Under the pieces are notes generated by a model. It had not been told where the DNA came from. It searched no databases and saw only the letters and a program-made list of their open reading frames with translations. From assembly GCA_963575745.1 (NCBI GenBank), contig CAUYUJ010016684.1, positions 47,501 through 102,500 on the forward strand: a DNA stretch of 55,000 bases, read 5' to 3'. Origin of the DNA: Prorocentrum cordatum (Eukaryota > Sar > Dinophyceae > Prorocentrales > Prorocentraceae). A program made the translations under genes and the position numbers. Shown here piece after piece: positions 10,926 through 22,700 of this stretch; the first letter of the stretch is position 1, and every line of letters starts with the position of its first letter.

Positions 10926-13419
10926 TATATTCCGTCTTGCGACCGTGCCGACCCCTTCCTTGCAGTGGGGGAGGGGGGGAGTGGGGGGCATCAGTTTTCT
11001 AGTTTTGCGGCCCGTGTTCCTCCTTTTAACCCTCTTTGACCCCCTCGCGTTGTTACCCCGATGCCCCCGTTGTCTCTTGGGTATTCTCAGGATCGGACAA
11101 GCAAGGATAAGAACGTGTCCTCGGACATTCCGAAATATCAAGAACGGACAGCCATCGCTACCCACGCAACTTTGGAGTAAGTCCGCGCCGCGTAACATCG
11201 GCAGAGGCGAGTTAACGCAGTTTCTGTTATATTGCTGCCCACGGATATCCTAGTCCAACCAACGAGGTTAAATTACATGTGCCCGCAGTCCATAGTATAC
11301 GACGGAGATCGACAACGGTGCCCCAAGATGATTCTTTAGTCCGGACGACGCGCTCGCAGCACGCTCGCGCGAGCAATGCGTTTTCGATCGGGCGTAGCGC
11401 TAACCGCGCCATAACGTCAGCGCGTGAATATCACTCTACTAGCGCAATCGCCGATTCGCGCCAGTCGAGGCGAACGCCCGCGGCCAGCGCGCAGAGCGGG
11501 CGATTGCAGGCGAATGCGCAGGCCACCATGTAAGCGTGGCAGGAACACGCGCAGGAACTACTGGTCGGGTGACGGTGACCATCAATGGGGCAACGCATGA
11601 AATACTGGCGGCGCTGGCCTGCCGACCAGACAGAAGCCGCCATGCCATTGCGCGCGACCGAGGTACGCAATCCTCGCGTTACCCCATTTGACAATCTTCG
11701 GGCGCGGAGCGCAAGCGCGTAGCGTGGGTCTGTCAAGTCATGTGCGATATTGGCTCAATTGAGCGTCCAAATTGCAGCGTCGCGTGTGTCGCAGCCGCCC
11801 AGTGCACCGCGTTGCATGCATGCGGGCGCCCGCTGGTAGAATCGCGCATTCCCCCTTGGACGACCTCGCGCCTCGCGCCATGGGCATTGTGGATGCCGCG
11901 CACGAAGCAGAACGCCCGCGAAGGGCGCGGTAAGGTCTGACTCCGTTGTTAGCGGTGTCATGCCCAGTTCCTTGAATTGGGGACGCAAGTACTTGCGCGC
12001 GCCCGAGAAATCCCCCAATGCCGCGCGCGCCCTCGCGCCGACGACCAGCGCCCTGCATCGTGGACACGTGAGCATCGAGGATCGCAATGCACAACCGCAT
12101 TGCGGCCACCAACGACGCGCAACCATCCCCCCCTTTACCCTCCCCCCCCGCCCTGCCAGCAGGGCCAAGTGCGCTGTCTGGCGTCGCAGCGTTCGCCGCG
12201 CGCGCGACCGCGCGCGCGCGCCCCCTGCTGCGCCGACGCGCGCGCTGCGCGATGAGCCTCAAAGGCGCGCGCGCGGCTTCGCCTTCCCATCAAGCTGGCG
12301 CAAAGCTTTGCGCGCCCATTAGCGCGTCAGGGGTGGGCTCGCGGCTGCGCGCGCGGTGGAGCCGTCCGCTTGGCGCGCGCCGTAGCGCAAGCCGCGCGCG
12401 CTGCCCGACTGCCAAGTGGCGCCCCTCCTAGCGCCCGCCATCAACGCCCAGCCCACCCTTGCCCATCCCCGATTCCAGCCCACCTCGCGCCTGCCCCGCC
12501 CCGCTGCGCCACGCCCGCGCGTCGCCTTCTCGCGCAAGCGCCCTTCTTCAGACATCGCACATGCATGGCGGTCGCGCGCTGGCCATTCGCGCGCGCGGCT
12601 TGCGTGGCCCTGAAATCGACAGCGCTTGGCCATGGACAAGCGCATGGCGGTTTCTTGCGCAGCTTCTCCAGATCGCCAAGGGCGCATCAGCCGATCTGGC
12701 GGCTGTCAGGCTGCGGGCGTCGGACGTGTTGTAGTTCGGCCGCCGCGCGCGGGCATCGCCATAATACCTGCGACGGGGCGTTGGGCAGTTCGGCTGGCTT
12801 CTGTGAAATGCAATCGGCTCCGCAAGGCGCGTTGGTCGGCGCCCTGGTGGCAGTTGGCGCCCCCCCCCCCCCCAACCCGAGGCGATGCCATGGCGTTCGC
12901 GCCCTTCGCGCGGCACGGGGCAGCACGCGCGGCCCTGGGCCTCGGCAACCGCCGTCGGCGAGCCCCAAGAGCGGGCTCAAGGAATCGCCAACCAACGCGG
13001 CTGTCAAGCTACGCCACGGCCGCGCAATCACTTGGGCTGTGCGCCACGAGAAGTAGCAGTGATCCTATCGTTCGGCCCATCCCATTCCCACGCAGGTGAC
13101 CATCGCGGTGCGTTGCAAACGATTCATGGCGACGCGTCCGTCAACTTCCCTGGAACGCATCTTCTCAGCGCCATGCGCCGCGATATCGTCTGGAATGCGC
13201 GCGTTTGGCAGGCCAGCGTTCTGTCAGTCCACGATTGCGCTTGTTGCCCGCCGCATTCGGATGGTGGCCGTTGCGTGCCACTAGCGCCTTGCGCTGTCAA
13301 GGGGTGGATGGCGCGACGTTCGCAATAGTTACAACATCTCGCTGGAAAGGGTACCGCGTGTGTGCGCGTGGTCGTTGAGGAATACCAGCGCGGTGGGTCA
13401 TTGGCAACGGTGGCCTTGC
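10926..13419. other. Gene-free DNA
   Basis: 11700-13050 is extremely rich in GCGC. Open frames on all strands are chance frames of GC-rich DNA; no domains. From about 13400 the sequence grades into the satellite array. Confidence 0.45.
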
Positions 13420-16400
13420 GTAGGTAGAGGTGGCCCATGCGCGCTCGGAACTGGCTTTGGATCAGCCTGGCATGCGTTGCAGCGTGATCACCGACAGGGG
13501 CTTGGTAATCGCTATGAAGGCCACTGCGCGGCACACGGACGACTGCTGTAGTTCCAGAGCGCGCCGCGAATGGTTCTAGGATGGCTACGGGTTGTTTCTG
13601 ACGTGGTGCGTGCCTTGTTCGCGCATGGCGGTCGGGTGATCTCACGAAGGGCCATGATGATTTCCTTTGCACGCGCGTGGATTCAATAATGGTGCCGCGT
13701 GGTTCTAGGATGGTTCTGACGGGGTTCTGGCGCGGGTTGCGCATTATTTGCACATGGTCGCCGTACAATTTAAGATTGGCTCATGGCCGACTGCCCTGTG
13801 CGCTCGTGGTTCAAAAGTGGTTCACGCGTGGTTCTAGGATGGTTATGAACTGGTTCTGGCGTGGTGTCAGCATTGTTCGCATACAATGGTTGGGAGGCAT
13901 CATGTGTGTCATGTCGGACGGTCATGTACAAGCGTGGTTCAAAAGTGGTTCACGCGTGGTTCTAGGATGGTTCTGGAGTGGTTCTGGCGTGGTTTTCGCA
14001 GCGTTCCCAAATGGTGGTCAAAATTTCGAGTTTGCCAACGGCCGACTGCCCAATACACGCGTGGTTCAAAAATGGTTCACGCGTGGTTCTAGGATGGTTC
14101 TGGGGTGGTTCTTGGGTGGTTTGAAGCTTGTTCGCAGGCGGTGGTAGAGCGAATTTCATGTGGGCTCTGTCGGACGGCCATGTGCACACTTGGTTCAAAA
14201 GTGGTTCACGCGTGGTTCTAGGATGGTTTTGGAGTGGTTCTGGAGTGGTTCGCGATTCTCTCGCACATGGTGTTTGGGCGATCCCAACGTTGGCCATGTC
14301 TCACCGCCCTGTACACGCGTGGTTCAAAAGTGGTTCAGCGTGTTTCCAGGATGGTTCTAGGGTGGTGTTAGGACGGCTTGCGATATGAGCTGGATGGCGG
14401 CCGATCGGTCTCTAGATGGGCCATGTCGGACGGCCCTGTACACGCGTGGTTCAAAAGTGGTTCACGCGTGGTTCTAGGATGGTTATGGAGTGGTTCTGGC
14501 GTGGTTTTTCGCATTGGTCGCAGAGTGTAACCGAAATATAACATTGTTGTCCATCGCGAACATTTGTTTGGCACGCGTGGTTCAAAAGTGGTTCACGCGT
14601 GGTTCTAGGATGGTTCTGGGGTGGTTCTGGGGTGGTTCGAAGCCTGCTCGCATATTGCGATGTGGGCTTTCCCCAAACATTCAATGGCGGGCCACTTGTG
14701 ACGCGCGTGGTTCAAAAGTGGTTCACGCGTGGTTCTAGGATGGTTCCACGGTGGTTATAGGGTGGGTCGAAGCCTGTTCGCACATTGCGATTTGAGCATT
14801 ACCCACATGTTCCATGGCCGGCCACGAATGACGCGCGTGGTTCAAAAGTGGTTCACGCGTGGTTCTAGGATGGTTCTGGGGTGGTTCTAGGGTGGTTCGG
14901 AAGTCGATCGCGGAGTCTCATTGTGGCGATTCCGGACTTGGCCATGGCGGGCCACTCGTGACGCGCGTGGTTCAAAAGTGGTTCACGCGTGGTTCTAGGA
15001 TGGTTATGGTGTGGTCCTGGGGTGGTTCGGAAGTTGTTTGCAAGTTTGGGTCGAGCGACTTCAATGTGCGCCATGGCGAGCCAGCTTGTACAAACGTGGT
15101 TCAAAAGTGGTTCACGCGTGGTTCTAGGGTGCTGGGGTGGTCTGCGACCTGATCGCAGATAATCGCTTAAGGCGGGTCCAGCGTGCGTGTGCCACGTCGG
15201 ACGGCCTTGGCACGAGTGGTTCAAAAGTGGTTCACGCGTGGTTCTAGGATGGTTCTGGGGTGGTGCTGGGGTGGTTCGAAGCCTGTTCCCATATTGCGAT
15301 GTGGGCATTCCCAAAATATCCAATGGTGGGCCACCGAGTAACGCGCGTGGTTCAAAAGTGGTTCACGCGTGGTTCTAGGATGGTTCTGGGGTGGTGCTGG
15401 GGTGGTTCGGAAGTTGTTCGCGGATTCTCATTGGTGCGATTCCAGACTTGGCCATGGCGGGCCACTCGTGACGAGAGTGGTTCAAAAGTGGTTCAGCGTG
15501 GTTCTAGGATGGTTCTGGGGTGGTGCTGGGGTGGTTCGGAAGTTGTTCGCGGATTCTCAGTGGTGCGATTCCAGACTTGGCCATGGCGGGCCACTCGTGA
15601 CGAGAGTGGTTCAAAAGTGGTTCAGCGTGGTTCTAGGATGGTTATGGGATGGTTCTGGGCTGGTTCGGGAAGTTGTTCGCGGGGTCTCATTGTGGCGAGT
15701 CGGGACTTGGCCATGGCGAGCCACTCGTGGCGCGCGTTGTTCAAAAGTGGTTCACGCGTGGTTCTAGGATGGTTCTGAAATGGTTCTGGGGTTTCGGCAC
15801 TTGCGCCATGACGAAGCGGGCGGCCGCAAGGGCTGGCGAGCTTGGTACTGCATTGGCCAAGCGGCGGCGCCAGAGCGGTTCTTGCGCGCCACGTTGGCTT
15901 CCACGGCGGCCGTTCGCCTGGCATCCGCAGAGAAAGAGTCTGAACGTAGCCCGCGCTTGGGGCAAACAGAACGCCAGGCTGGCCCGATGCGTGGTCACGG
16001 ACTACCAAGGCAGCCCAAGACAAGCCCTCCTCTAAGGCCGAACGCCGCAAGCAAGATCTGATGAGTGTCGCGGCGCTGCGCCCGCACTCTATGAAATTAT
16101 AGGGTTTCGCGCCAGGCCAAAGCACAAGCACCATGTCGAAGTGACGATTCGGCTTGCAAGCCGTCGGGCGAAGGTCAGGTCGAGCGCGCAAGAGCCCACC
16201 TTTCCGACGCCTTGCGCAACGCATCGGGGCGCGGGCCATTGTTTGCCACCGATGGCGCGCCTGGGCGATACCAAGCGGCGCTCTCATGATTTCTGGATTG
16301 TCCCAACATGTGTCTTGCTTGGCTCGCGCGGAACCCGCTGCATCTGCAAGATTAGTTTGGGCCCAACCGGTTGGACAAACCCTGGCTTGCGCGGTTCAAA

Positions 16401-18120
16401 AGTGGTTCAAAAGTGGTTCTGGACTGGCTCTAGACTGGTATTAGAACGGTTCGCAGCCCCTTCGCAGATGGCGCAATAAAGAAACAGTTGCTGGCCACGT
16501 CGGGCCGAGAGTGACGCGCGTGGTTCAAAAGTGGTTCACGCGTGGTTCTAGGATGGTTCTGGGGTGGTTTCTGGCGTGAGTCGGTTAAGCCTTGCAGGTG
16601 GCGCACCGATAATTGTGCTCGGGGCTACGTCGGACAGCACTTGAGACGAGTGGTTCAAAAGTGGTTCACGCGTGGTTCTAGGATGGTTCTGGGGTGGTTC
16701 TGGGCTGGTCCGAAGCGTGTTCGCAGCTCGTGGTTCGACGGTCCCAAAATGGGCCATGGCGGACGGACTTGGAACGAGTGGTTCAAAAGTGGTTCACGCG
16801 TGGTTCTAGGATGGTTCTGGAGTGGTTGCAGCGTGGTTAGCGACCTGTTTGAAGAAGACGTGGCTTGCTGGTCGGGCAGCTTCAGCGCGAGCCATGGTGG
16901 ACAGCCTTGTACACGCGTGGTTCAAAAGTGGTTCACGCGTGGTTCTAGGATGGTTCTGGGGTGGTTCTGGTGTGGTTCAACGCGTGTTCGGAAATAGCCA
17001 CTTAGGGCGAGTCCAGCGTGGACCACGTCGGACGGGCTTGACACGCGTGGTTCAAAAGTGGTTCACGCGTGGTTCTAGGATGGTTCTGGGGTGGTTTTAG
17101 GGTGGTTCGAAACCTGTTCGCAGATTGCTCGTTGGACAATTCCAATATGCTCCATGGCGAGCCACGAATGACGCGCGTGGTTCAAAAGTGGTTCAGCGTG
17201 GTTCTAGGATGGTTCTGGGGTGGTGTTGGGGTGGTTTGAGGTTTGTTCACAGACTGGGATTGGGTGATTCCAATATGTTCATGGCGGGCTACTCGTGACG
17301 CGCGTGGTTCAAAAGTGGTTCACGCGTGGTTCTAGGATGGTTATGGGATGGTTCTGGGGTGGTTCGGAAGTTGTTCGCAGATTCTCATTGGTGCGATCCC
17401 CGAGTTGACCAGGGCTGGCCACGAGTGACACACGTGGTTCAAAAGTGGTTCACGCGTGGTTCTAGGGTGGTTCTGGGGTGGTTCTGGGGTGGTTTGCGGC
17501 CTCTTCGCAAAAGGTTGCTTCGCGACCTGGCTGCAGGCGGAAACAGTGAAATCCTGGCACGCGTGGTCCAAAAGTGGTTCACGCGTGGATCTAGGATGGT
17601 CCTGGCATGGTTCTGAGGTGGGACGAGCGTCGGTTGCGCGTGGGGGATGAGAGTGTCGCGCGGTGGATGTGCATGGCAGTTTCTGATCTGCGTTGCTCAA
17701 AGGTGGTTCACGCGTGGTCGTATGATGGTTTTGTAGTGGTTCGGGCGTGACCCGAGCGCTGGTCGCACGTGATGGATGAGAGCGTCGGACGTTGGCCATG
17801 GATGGCAGTTGGTGGTTGGCGTGGTGCCAAAGTAGTTCCCGCGTGGCTCTAGGATAAGTATGACGCCGTTTAGGCGTGGCGTGCGACTCGATCGCGCACG
17901 GTGGCCGCGCGACCGTGACGCGTGCTACTGTGGACTACAGTTGCCACGCGCACTTCAAAAGTGGTGCACGCGTGGTCCTAGAATGTGTTTAGGTCGGTGG
18001 CGGTGTGCTTTGCGTGTCGCTTGCGCTTTGCGCATATGCAGCGCGGGCGCGCGGGTTGGACAACGCGCGGCGCGCTTGCTTCAAATATGGTGAGCCAGAG
18101 GTTCCAGGATGACCCTTTGG
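13420..18120 (+). repeat. 129-130 bp satellite array with six TGGTTC motifs at 11-bp steps per unit
   Basis: The landmark TTCAAAAGTGGTTCAC recurs at about 13810, 13939, 14067, 14193, 14323, 14450, 14581, 14710, 14841, 14970, 15101, 15219, 15351, 15481, 15610, 15740, then 16396, 16524, 16654, 16783, 16921, 17051, 17181, 17308, 17440, 17568, 17698, 17828 and 17955. Each unit has a conserved part of about 60 bp built from (G)TGGTTC plus four bases, six times, then a variable part of about 65-75 bp usually ending in CCATGGCGGGCCA. Weak units continue outward at the same spacing (13682, 13552; 18085), so the array fades at both edges. Frames through it read Trp-Phe-Lys-Ser-Gly-Ser-Arg repeats only because the DNA repeats; not coding. 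Confidence 0.95.
15790..16385. other. Non-repetitive interruption inside the satellite array
   Basis: The conserved motif is absent here, but the distance between the flanking landmarks (15740 to 16396, 656 bp) is close to five unit lengths. It may be five eroded units or an insertion of coincidental length. No ORF of interest. Confidence 0.6.
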
Positions 18121-19775
18121 GTCAGTTTTGCATCGTTCGCGCCGTACCCCTAGCTAATCGCCGACAAGTTGGACGCGGGCAATGTATGGTGATTTGTGGC
18201 GTGGGTACGTCGGCACGGGCGTGCTGGGGGGCTACGATGGCCCTGGGGCGGGCTTGGGCGGTTCGGGCTAAGTTCGTGGCTGTTCCCCGGCTTCTGTGGC
18301 GCACAACGGGCGGCTTGTTGGCGTTCGAAGTGTTGCCCAGTTCGCCCGCATGCTCTAGCGCCCCGCGCGCCGTGCAGCCCAACGCGCGGGCTCGCGTTTC
18401 TTATGTGGCACTTCGTTTTGGTGCGCGTCCACAGAGGCACATGTGGGCAAGCTCACCAATGCACCGCAATTGGCGCTTTCCTTTCCATCCCAGCTTCGCG
18501 CAAGTCGTTTGCGCTACGTGCCACGCCACAAAGGTCAGTTCCATGTCTGCGCACCCCGCCGCCGCGCAATAGCCAGCGCCGCGCGCCGCGAATGCAAATG
18601 ACATTGTAGTTTCGCCCGCTCGGCCGTCGCAGCGTAGAAAGCGCCATGCGCCACGACAGCTACGAACGCAGCACCGCTGCAGGTCGAGCCAGTTTGATGC
18701 AACATAACTGGTTAGGGTTCCAGCTAGGTCCACGTAGGATAGCCACGGGCTGCAGCAATCAACAAGATAGTGCTGCATGACTACAGCGTGGGCGGCCAAC
18801 ATAGTATCGAACACGCGGGCGTCCGCCGAACACCCCGTTACCGTCGTTAATCCTTTAACCAGTTGAGCCGCGACGCAACGTTTCAGCATGTATGTTGGTT
18901 ATCTGTTAGCAACACTTGTCCATACAGCCGCCCAAAGTTGATTACCCCCTCTGCCCCCTGGTTTGCGTTGTAAAACCCCCTCCCCTCACCCTCGGGAACA
19001 CCTTAATTGTGAGAAGTTTAATGGTATGCACATCCAGAAATATTACCTAGACCTCGGGCGTTTTCGGTAGCGATCGGGTTGACCATATGCTTTGTCGCTA
19101 TATGCATGTGTTCGGTTCCTGGCGGACCGCATCATGAAACAATTCGTGATCCCTGGGATTGGGCTGGGTGGGGGTCACGTCATGGCAACTCGCATGCTCG
19201 AATTCCCCACGTGTGGCGTGCGGTACCACGCAGTGCGAGGCAATTCTGGCGTTCGTATCAGACTTGGCATGCCCGTGTTATGAAAAAAACATCGCGCGTG
19301 CTTGCATGCCAGATCATGTGTAACAACGTGTTGCTACAGTTTGTGTGGGCGTGTGCGCGTGTTCACACTCATGGGAGCCTCGGCCCTCGACCTAGACCCC
19401 AGAGCTCTCGACCCCGCGGGGAGCCCACGGCGTTCGACCCCATAATCCGAAACGGCGAGACCAAACGGGACGCATTGCCGAAAGGCATCAACATATCAAA
19501 GGAGGTGGGCGAGAGGCGGCGGGGCGGGGTCCTTGTATTACGTCCGCGTGCCTCGAATCGAATCCTCGCGCCTGTCGCGGCGTGGCCCCGAGCAAACAGT
19601 AGCTGTCTAAGCTTAGCCTGGCACGGGCACTGCAAGCAGGGGCATCCTTCTGAAGCCATCCGCAGCGTTCCCAGATGTCCTCCCAGATCCTCCTGCCCTC
19701 CTCCTTACCAGAGCCCTCCCCACTCGCCCCTCCCATCCTGTAAGGAAACTGCCGTTGCCAGCTCGTGCCGAGAAG
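18121..19775. other. Gene-free DNA
   Basis: No repeat family or convincing frame was recognised. It would include the 3' flank of the minus-strand gene ending at 19776. Confidence 0.4.
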
Positions 19776-22700
19776 CTACTCTGACTCAGAACCCGAACGA
19801 GCAGCAGCAGTCATCGCTTCCAGCTGTTCGATCATGCGAGCATCACTGGCGTTGTCGTTGTTGAGTGCTTGTTCGCAGAGCCTTGAGATCTTGCGGATTT
19901 TGGTCCGAAGAGCTTTGACCCTCGCCTGGAAGATCTTACAACGCTTCTTGTAGATGCACAGGTTCTGGAAGGTTTTCCTGAAGCGTCTCGTCGTGACCCT
20001 CCCCGCAAGCACATCAAAACGGTGGGCCCAGCGCTTGGGAGCCATTGCAAGAAACCTCTGCCTGGGGCCGTCCTCACACTCGCACGGGATCTGGAGACCT
20101 TGACACGAAACGCCAGCAGCACAGAAGATGGGAGAAGACAAGGTCAGCGAGGACCGCAATCAAGGAAGGAGGGAATGATGAGGAGTTGGGAGGTGGAATG
20201 CGAGAGGCCCCAGTGGAAATGATCTTTGCCGACGCCGACAGAGAAGTAGAGGGAGCTGAGCGTGGGCAGTTGGGCTGGGTGGAGGTTGGAGGGTATGGAG
20301 GCGGAAGTGGGGTGTTGATTGGCAAGGAGATTTGGAGATGCGTGGATGCAATGCAATGCGATGTGGTTGCATTTTACTATGTTCAATCGCCTCCGATGTA
20401 CTCTCGGATGGCTGCGGCTGACGGCCGCCACGCCTTGTGCTCGGCGACGTCCATCCTCTCGCCTGCCGCAAGCCACGTGGCGATGAAGTGGCGCGCGGCT
20501 GATGGGCCAAGCGTCGCCACGTCTAGGCGCAGCGAACGGTACTTGGAGCACTGCCCACCGTGTACTGGACAGTGAACCCGTAATCCTCTCCCACCCTTCC
20601 AGTGCTCCTCGATCAGCACTGGGACACCAAGGATGTGGCTGGGCATGTCGTAGTCGCCGTCGAACTCACCGTCGCCAACGATCACCTCAACGTCGGAACC
20701 AGTGTCGACATCAGCTGGTGCGGCAGGAGCCTCGCCATCTCCAGCGACATCACCATCAATGTCGGCATACGTAGTCGGTCCTGCACCAGCCTCAGGTGCA
20801 GCTGGTGGCCGTGCCAGCTCGGCAGGAATATACACGTCACCCTCGGCGTCGATCTTCTGCAGCTCCGTCTGGCACTCCTGGGCTGTCGCAGTCGTGGGCA
20901 CCATGCCGCGAGACTTGAGGAGGAGCTTGTAGAACGCCTGAGACTTGTTACTCGGAAACTCCAGCTGGCCTTTGTTAATTAGCTCCCGCTGTGCAAGGAG
21001 GCATTGCAGGTAGAAGCGCTTGGATGGAAGTGCTCGGGCGTCATACTTCCGAACTCCCCTCTTGTGAACGACCAGCTGGTTCACGGCTTTGAACCCTCGT
21101 CCGTGCAGCTCATCCAGTAGACAGAGTACTGGTACCTTGGCGTCCGCCAGCGGCATCCTGGACGATTGCATTGGGCTGGTGGCGAAGCAGGCCCGCTTGC
21201 TTGCAGCGAGTGGGGATGTCAGCAGACATCCCAACCCCCTGCAAACTCAGAACAAGTGGCGTGTCCGTCTTTCACACCAGATGTCCTGCATGCAAGCGGC
21301 CCTGCACGCTCCAGCCCAGTGCAAGCGCCAACCCTAGGCTCGACCACGGACCACTTCACAATCTCCTTGCGATTGGCGGGGTCCGACCCGAACACCGAGA
21401 ACACGTTGACGTAGGAGGGCGCCCCTTGGATTGAGAACACGTCCACTTGCATGGGGGCTGGCCCAGGAACGACATCAGGGCCCTGCAAGGCGTCGAACGG
21501 CAAAAGCGCCCACGTGGCTTGGTCCACCGCCGCCTTGTCGAACGTATCCACCAAAATGTCTCTGGCTTGTTTCGAAACAACCTGGTACACGCGAATCCCA
21601 TCGTCGTCGAGACCGTCGCAAAGAGAGAAGTAGTCGAACTGGCTCAACGTGTGCTGCAAGAAGTCGAGCATCAACTTCTGCTGGTCGGTCATGCTGGCTG
21701 GCTGTCCACCACTCTCGTCATCGGCAGGGCCATCTGGACCAGGTGCTCCAGAACCATGTGCGACGCCAAATACAGAATCACCAGGGGCTCGAAACTCATG
21801 GCCGCCATGCCCTCGACAGATGCCCCGTCGATGAAACGCATCATGCGTGTGAAGTTGGTAGATGGTCTGCTTGATTCGACCTGGCTTTGCTCTGCAAGGA
21901 CGGTTGGGGTCTTTCATGTTCACCACGCGTGACCAAGTATTCCAAATATGTTGCATCGTAGCCCCAGTCTCTCGAAGAAGGCCATCCTTGTCGCGCAAAT
22001 TCTGGTTCAAGCGTAGCGTAGCAGATACGAAAGGAAACCGTGTCGACCTGCCGTTGGACAATATACGTTTGGCTGCAGCGTGAGGCCCTTCTGCAACATG
22101 ATCATCAAAAGGAACATCTTTCAACGATTGAACCCTAGCAAAAAGAATATCTGGCATCTCCCCTCCGTTCTCGGCAAGCTTGTGCACGTGCACCTTGAGA
22201 ACCGATGAAGGGCCGAGGAACTCCAACGTAAGAGGGTGGTGGGCCTCCAGCGGGGCCGATAAGAACTGTTGAATCGTCCGAGCCGCCACTCCAGGTTCGT
22301 CCAATCTAGCAAAAAGGTACGGCACTCGATCCAGAAACTCCAGTTTTCGAAGGCACAATGCTTGAGCGTATTTCACTGCACCGAAACACATGTTCCGTAG
22401 ATCCACTTGGCCGCCGAAGTCTTGGAGCGTCCAGTCGTTGATGGTGTCCACGCCTGCCTGTGGAGCACCCAAACGCACGCAAGCCCAGCCCATGGACCTC
22501 CCTTCCCTCCTCCTCCCCCCGCCGCCGCCCTGGAGGAGGGTGAAGGTTTGGCCAATGGGCGTGGTTGAGTGCGTTTGCTCCCATGCTGCCGATAACCAGT
22601 GCTGCGCTCTGGTGAACGCGTAGGGCAGCATCCTGCCCTTCCTCGCGCACTCCACGTTCTCGCCGGCCTCGAGCTGCTCCTGGTGGCACTTGCAGCCGCC

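Noticed and set aside
12100-13060. CpG-dense region with several 80-230 residue frames as genes
   Set aside because: Extreme GC content leaves all frames open; no domain, start context or intron logic favours any of them.
14630-17110. tRNA-type B box GGTTCGAAGCC within the satellite units, suggesting tRNA genes or tRNA-derived SINEs
   Set aside because: It arises from the GTGGTTC iteron followed by GAAGCC; no A box at the right distance and no cloverleaf arms.
13420-18120. CRISPR-like array (conserved repeats with different spacers)
   Set aside because: Repeats are about 60 bp and internally repetitive, spacers are related to each other and some are duplicated, no cas genes are near, and the DNA is eukaryotic in character.
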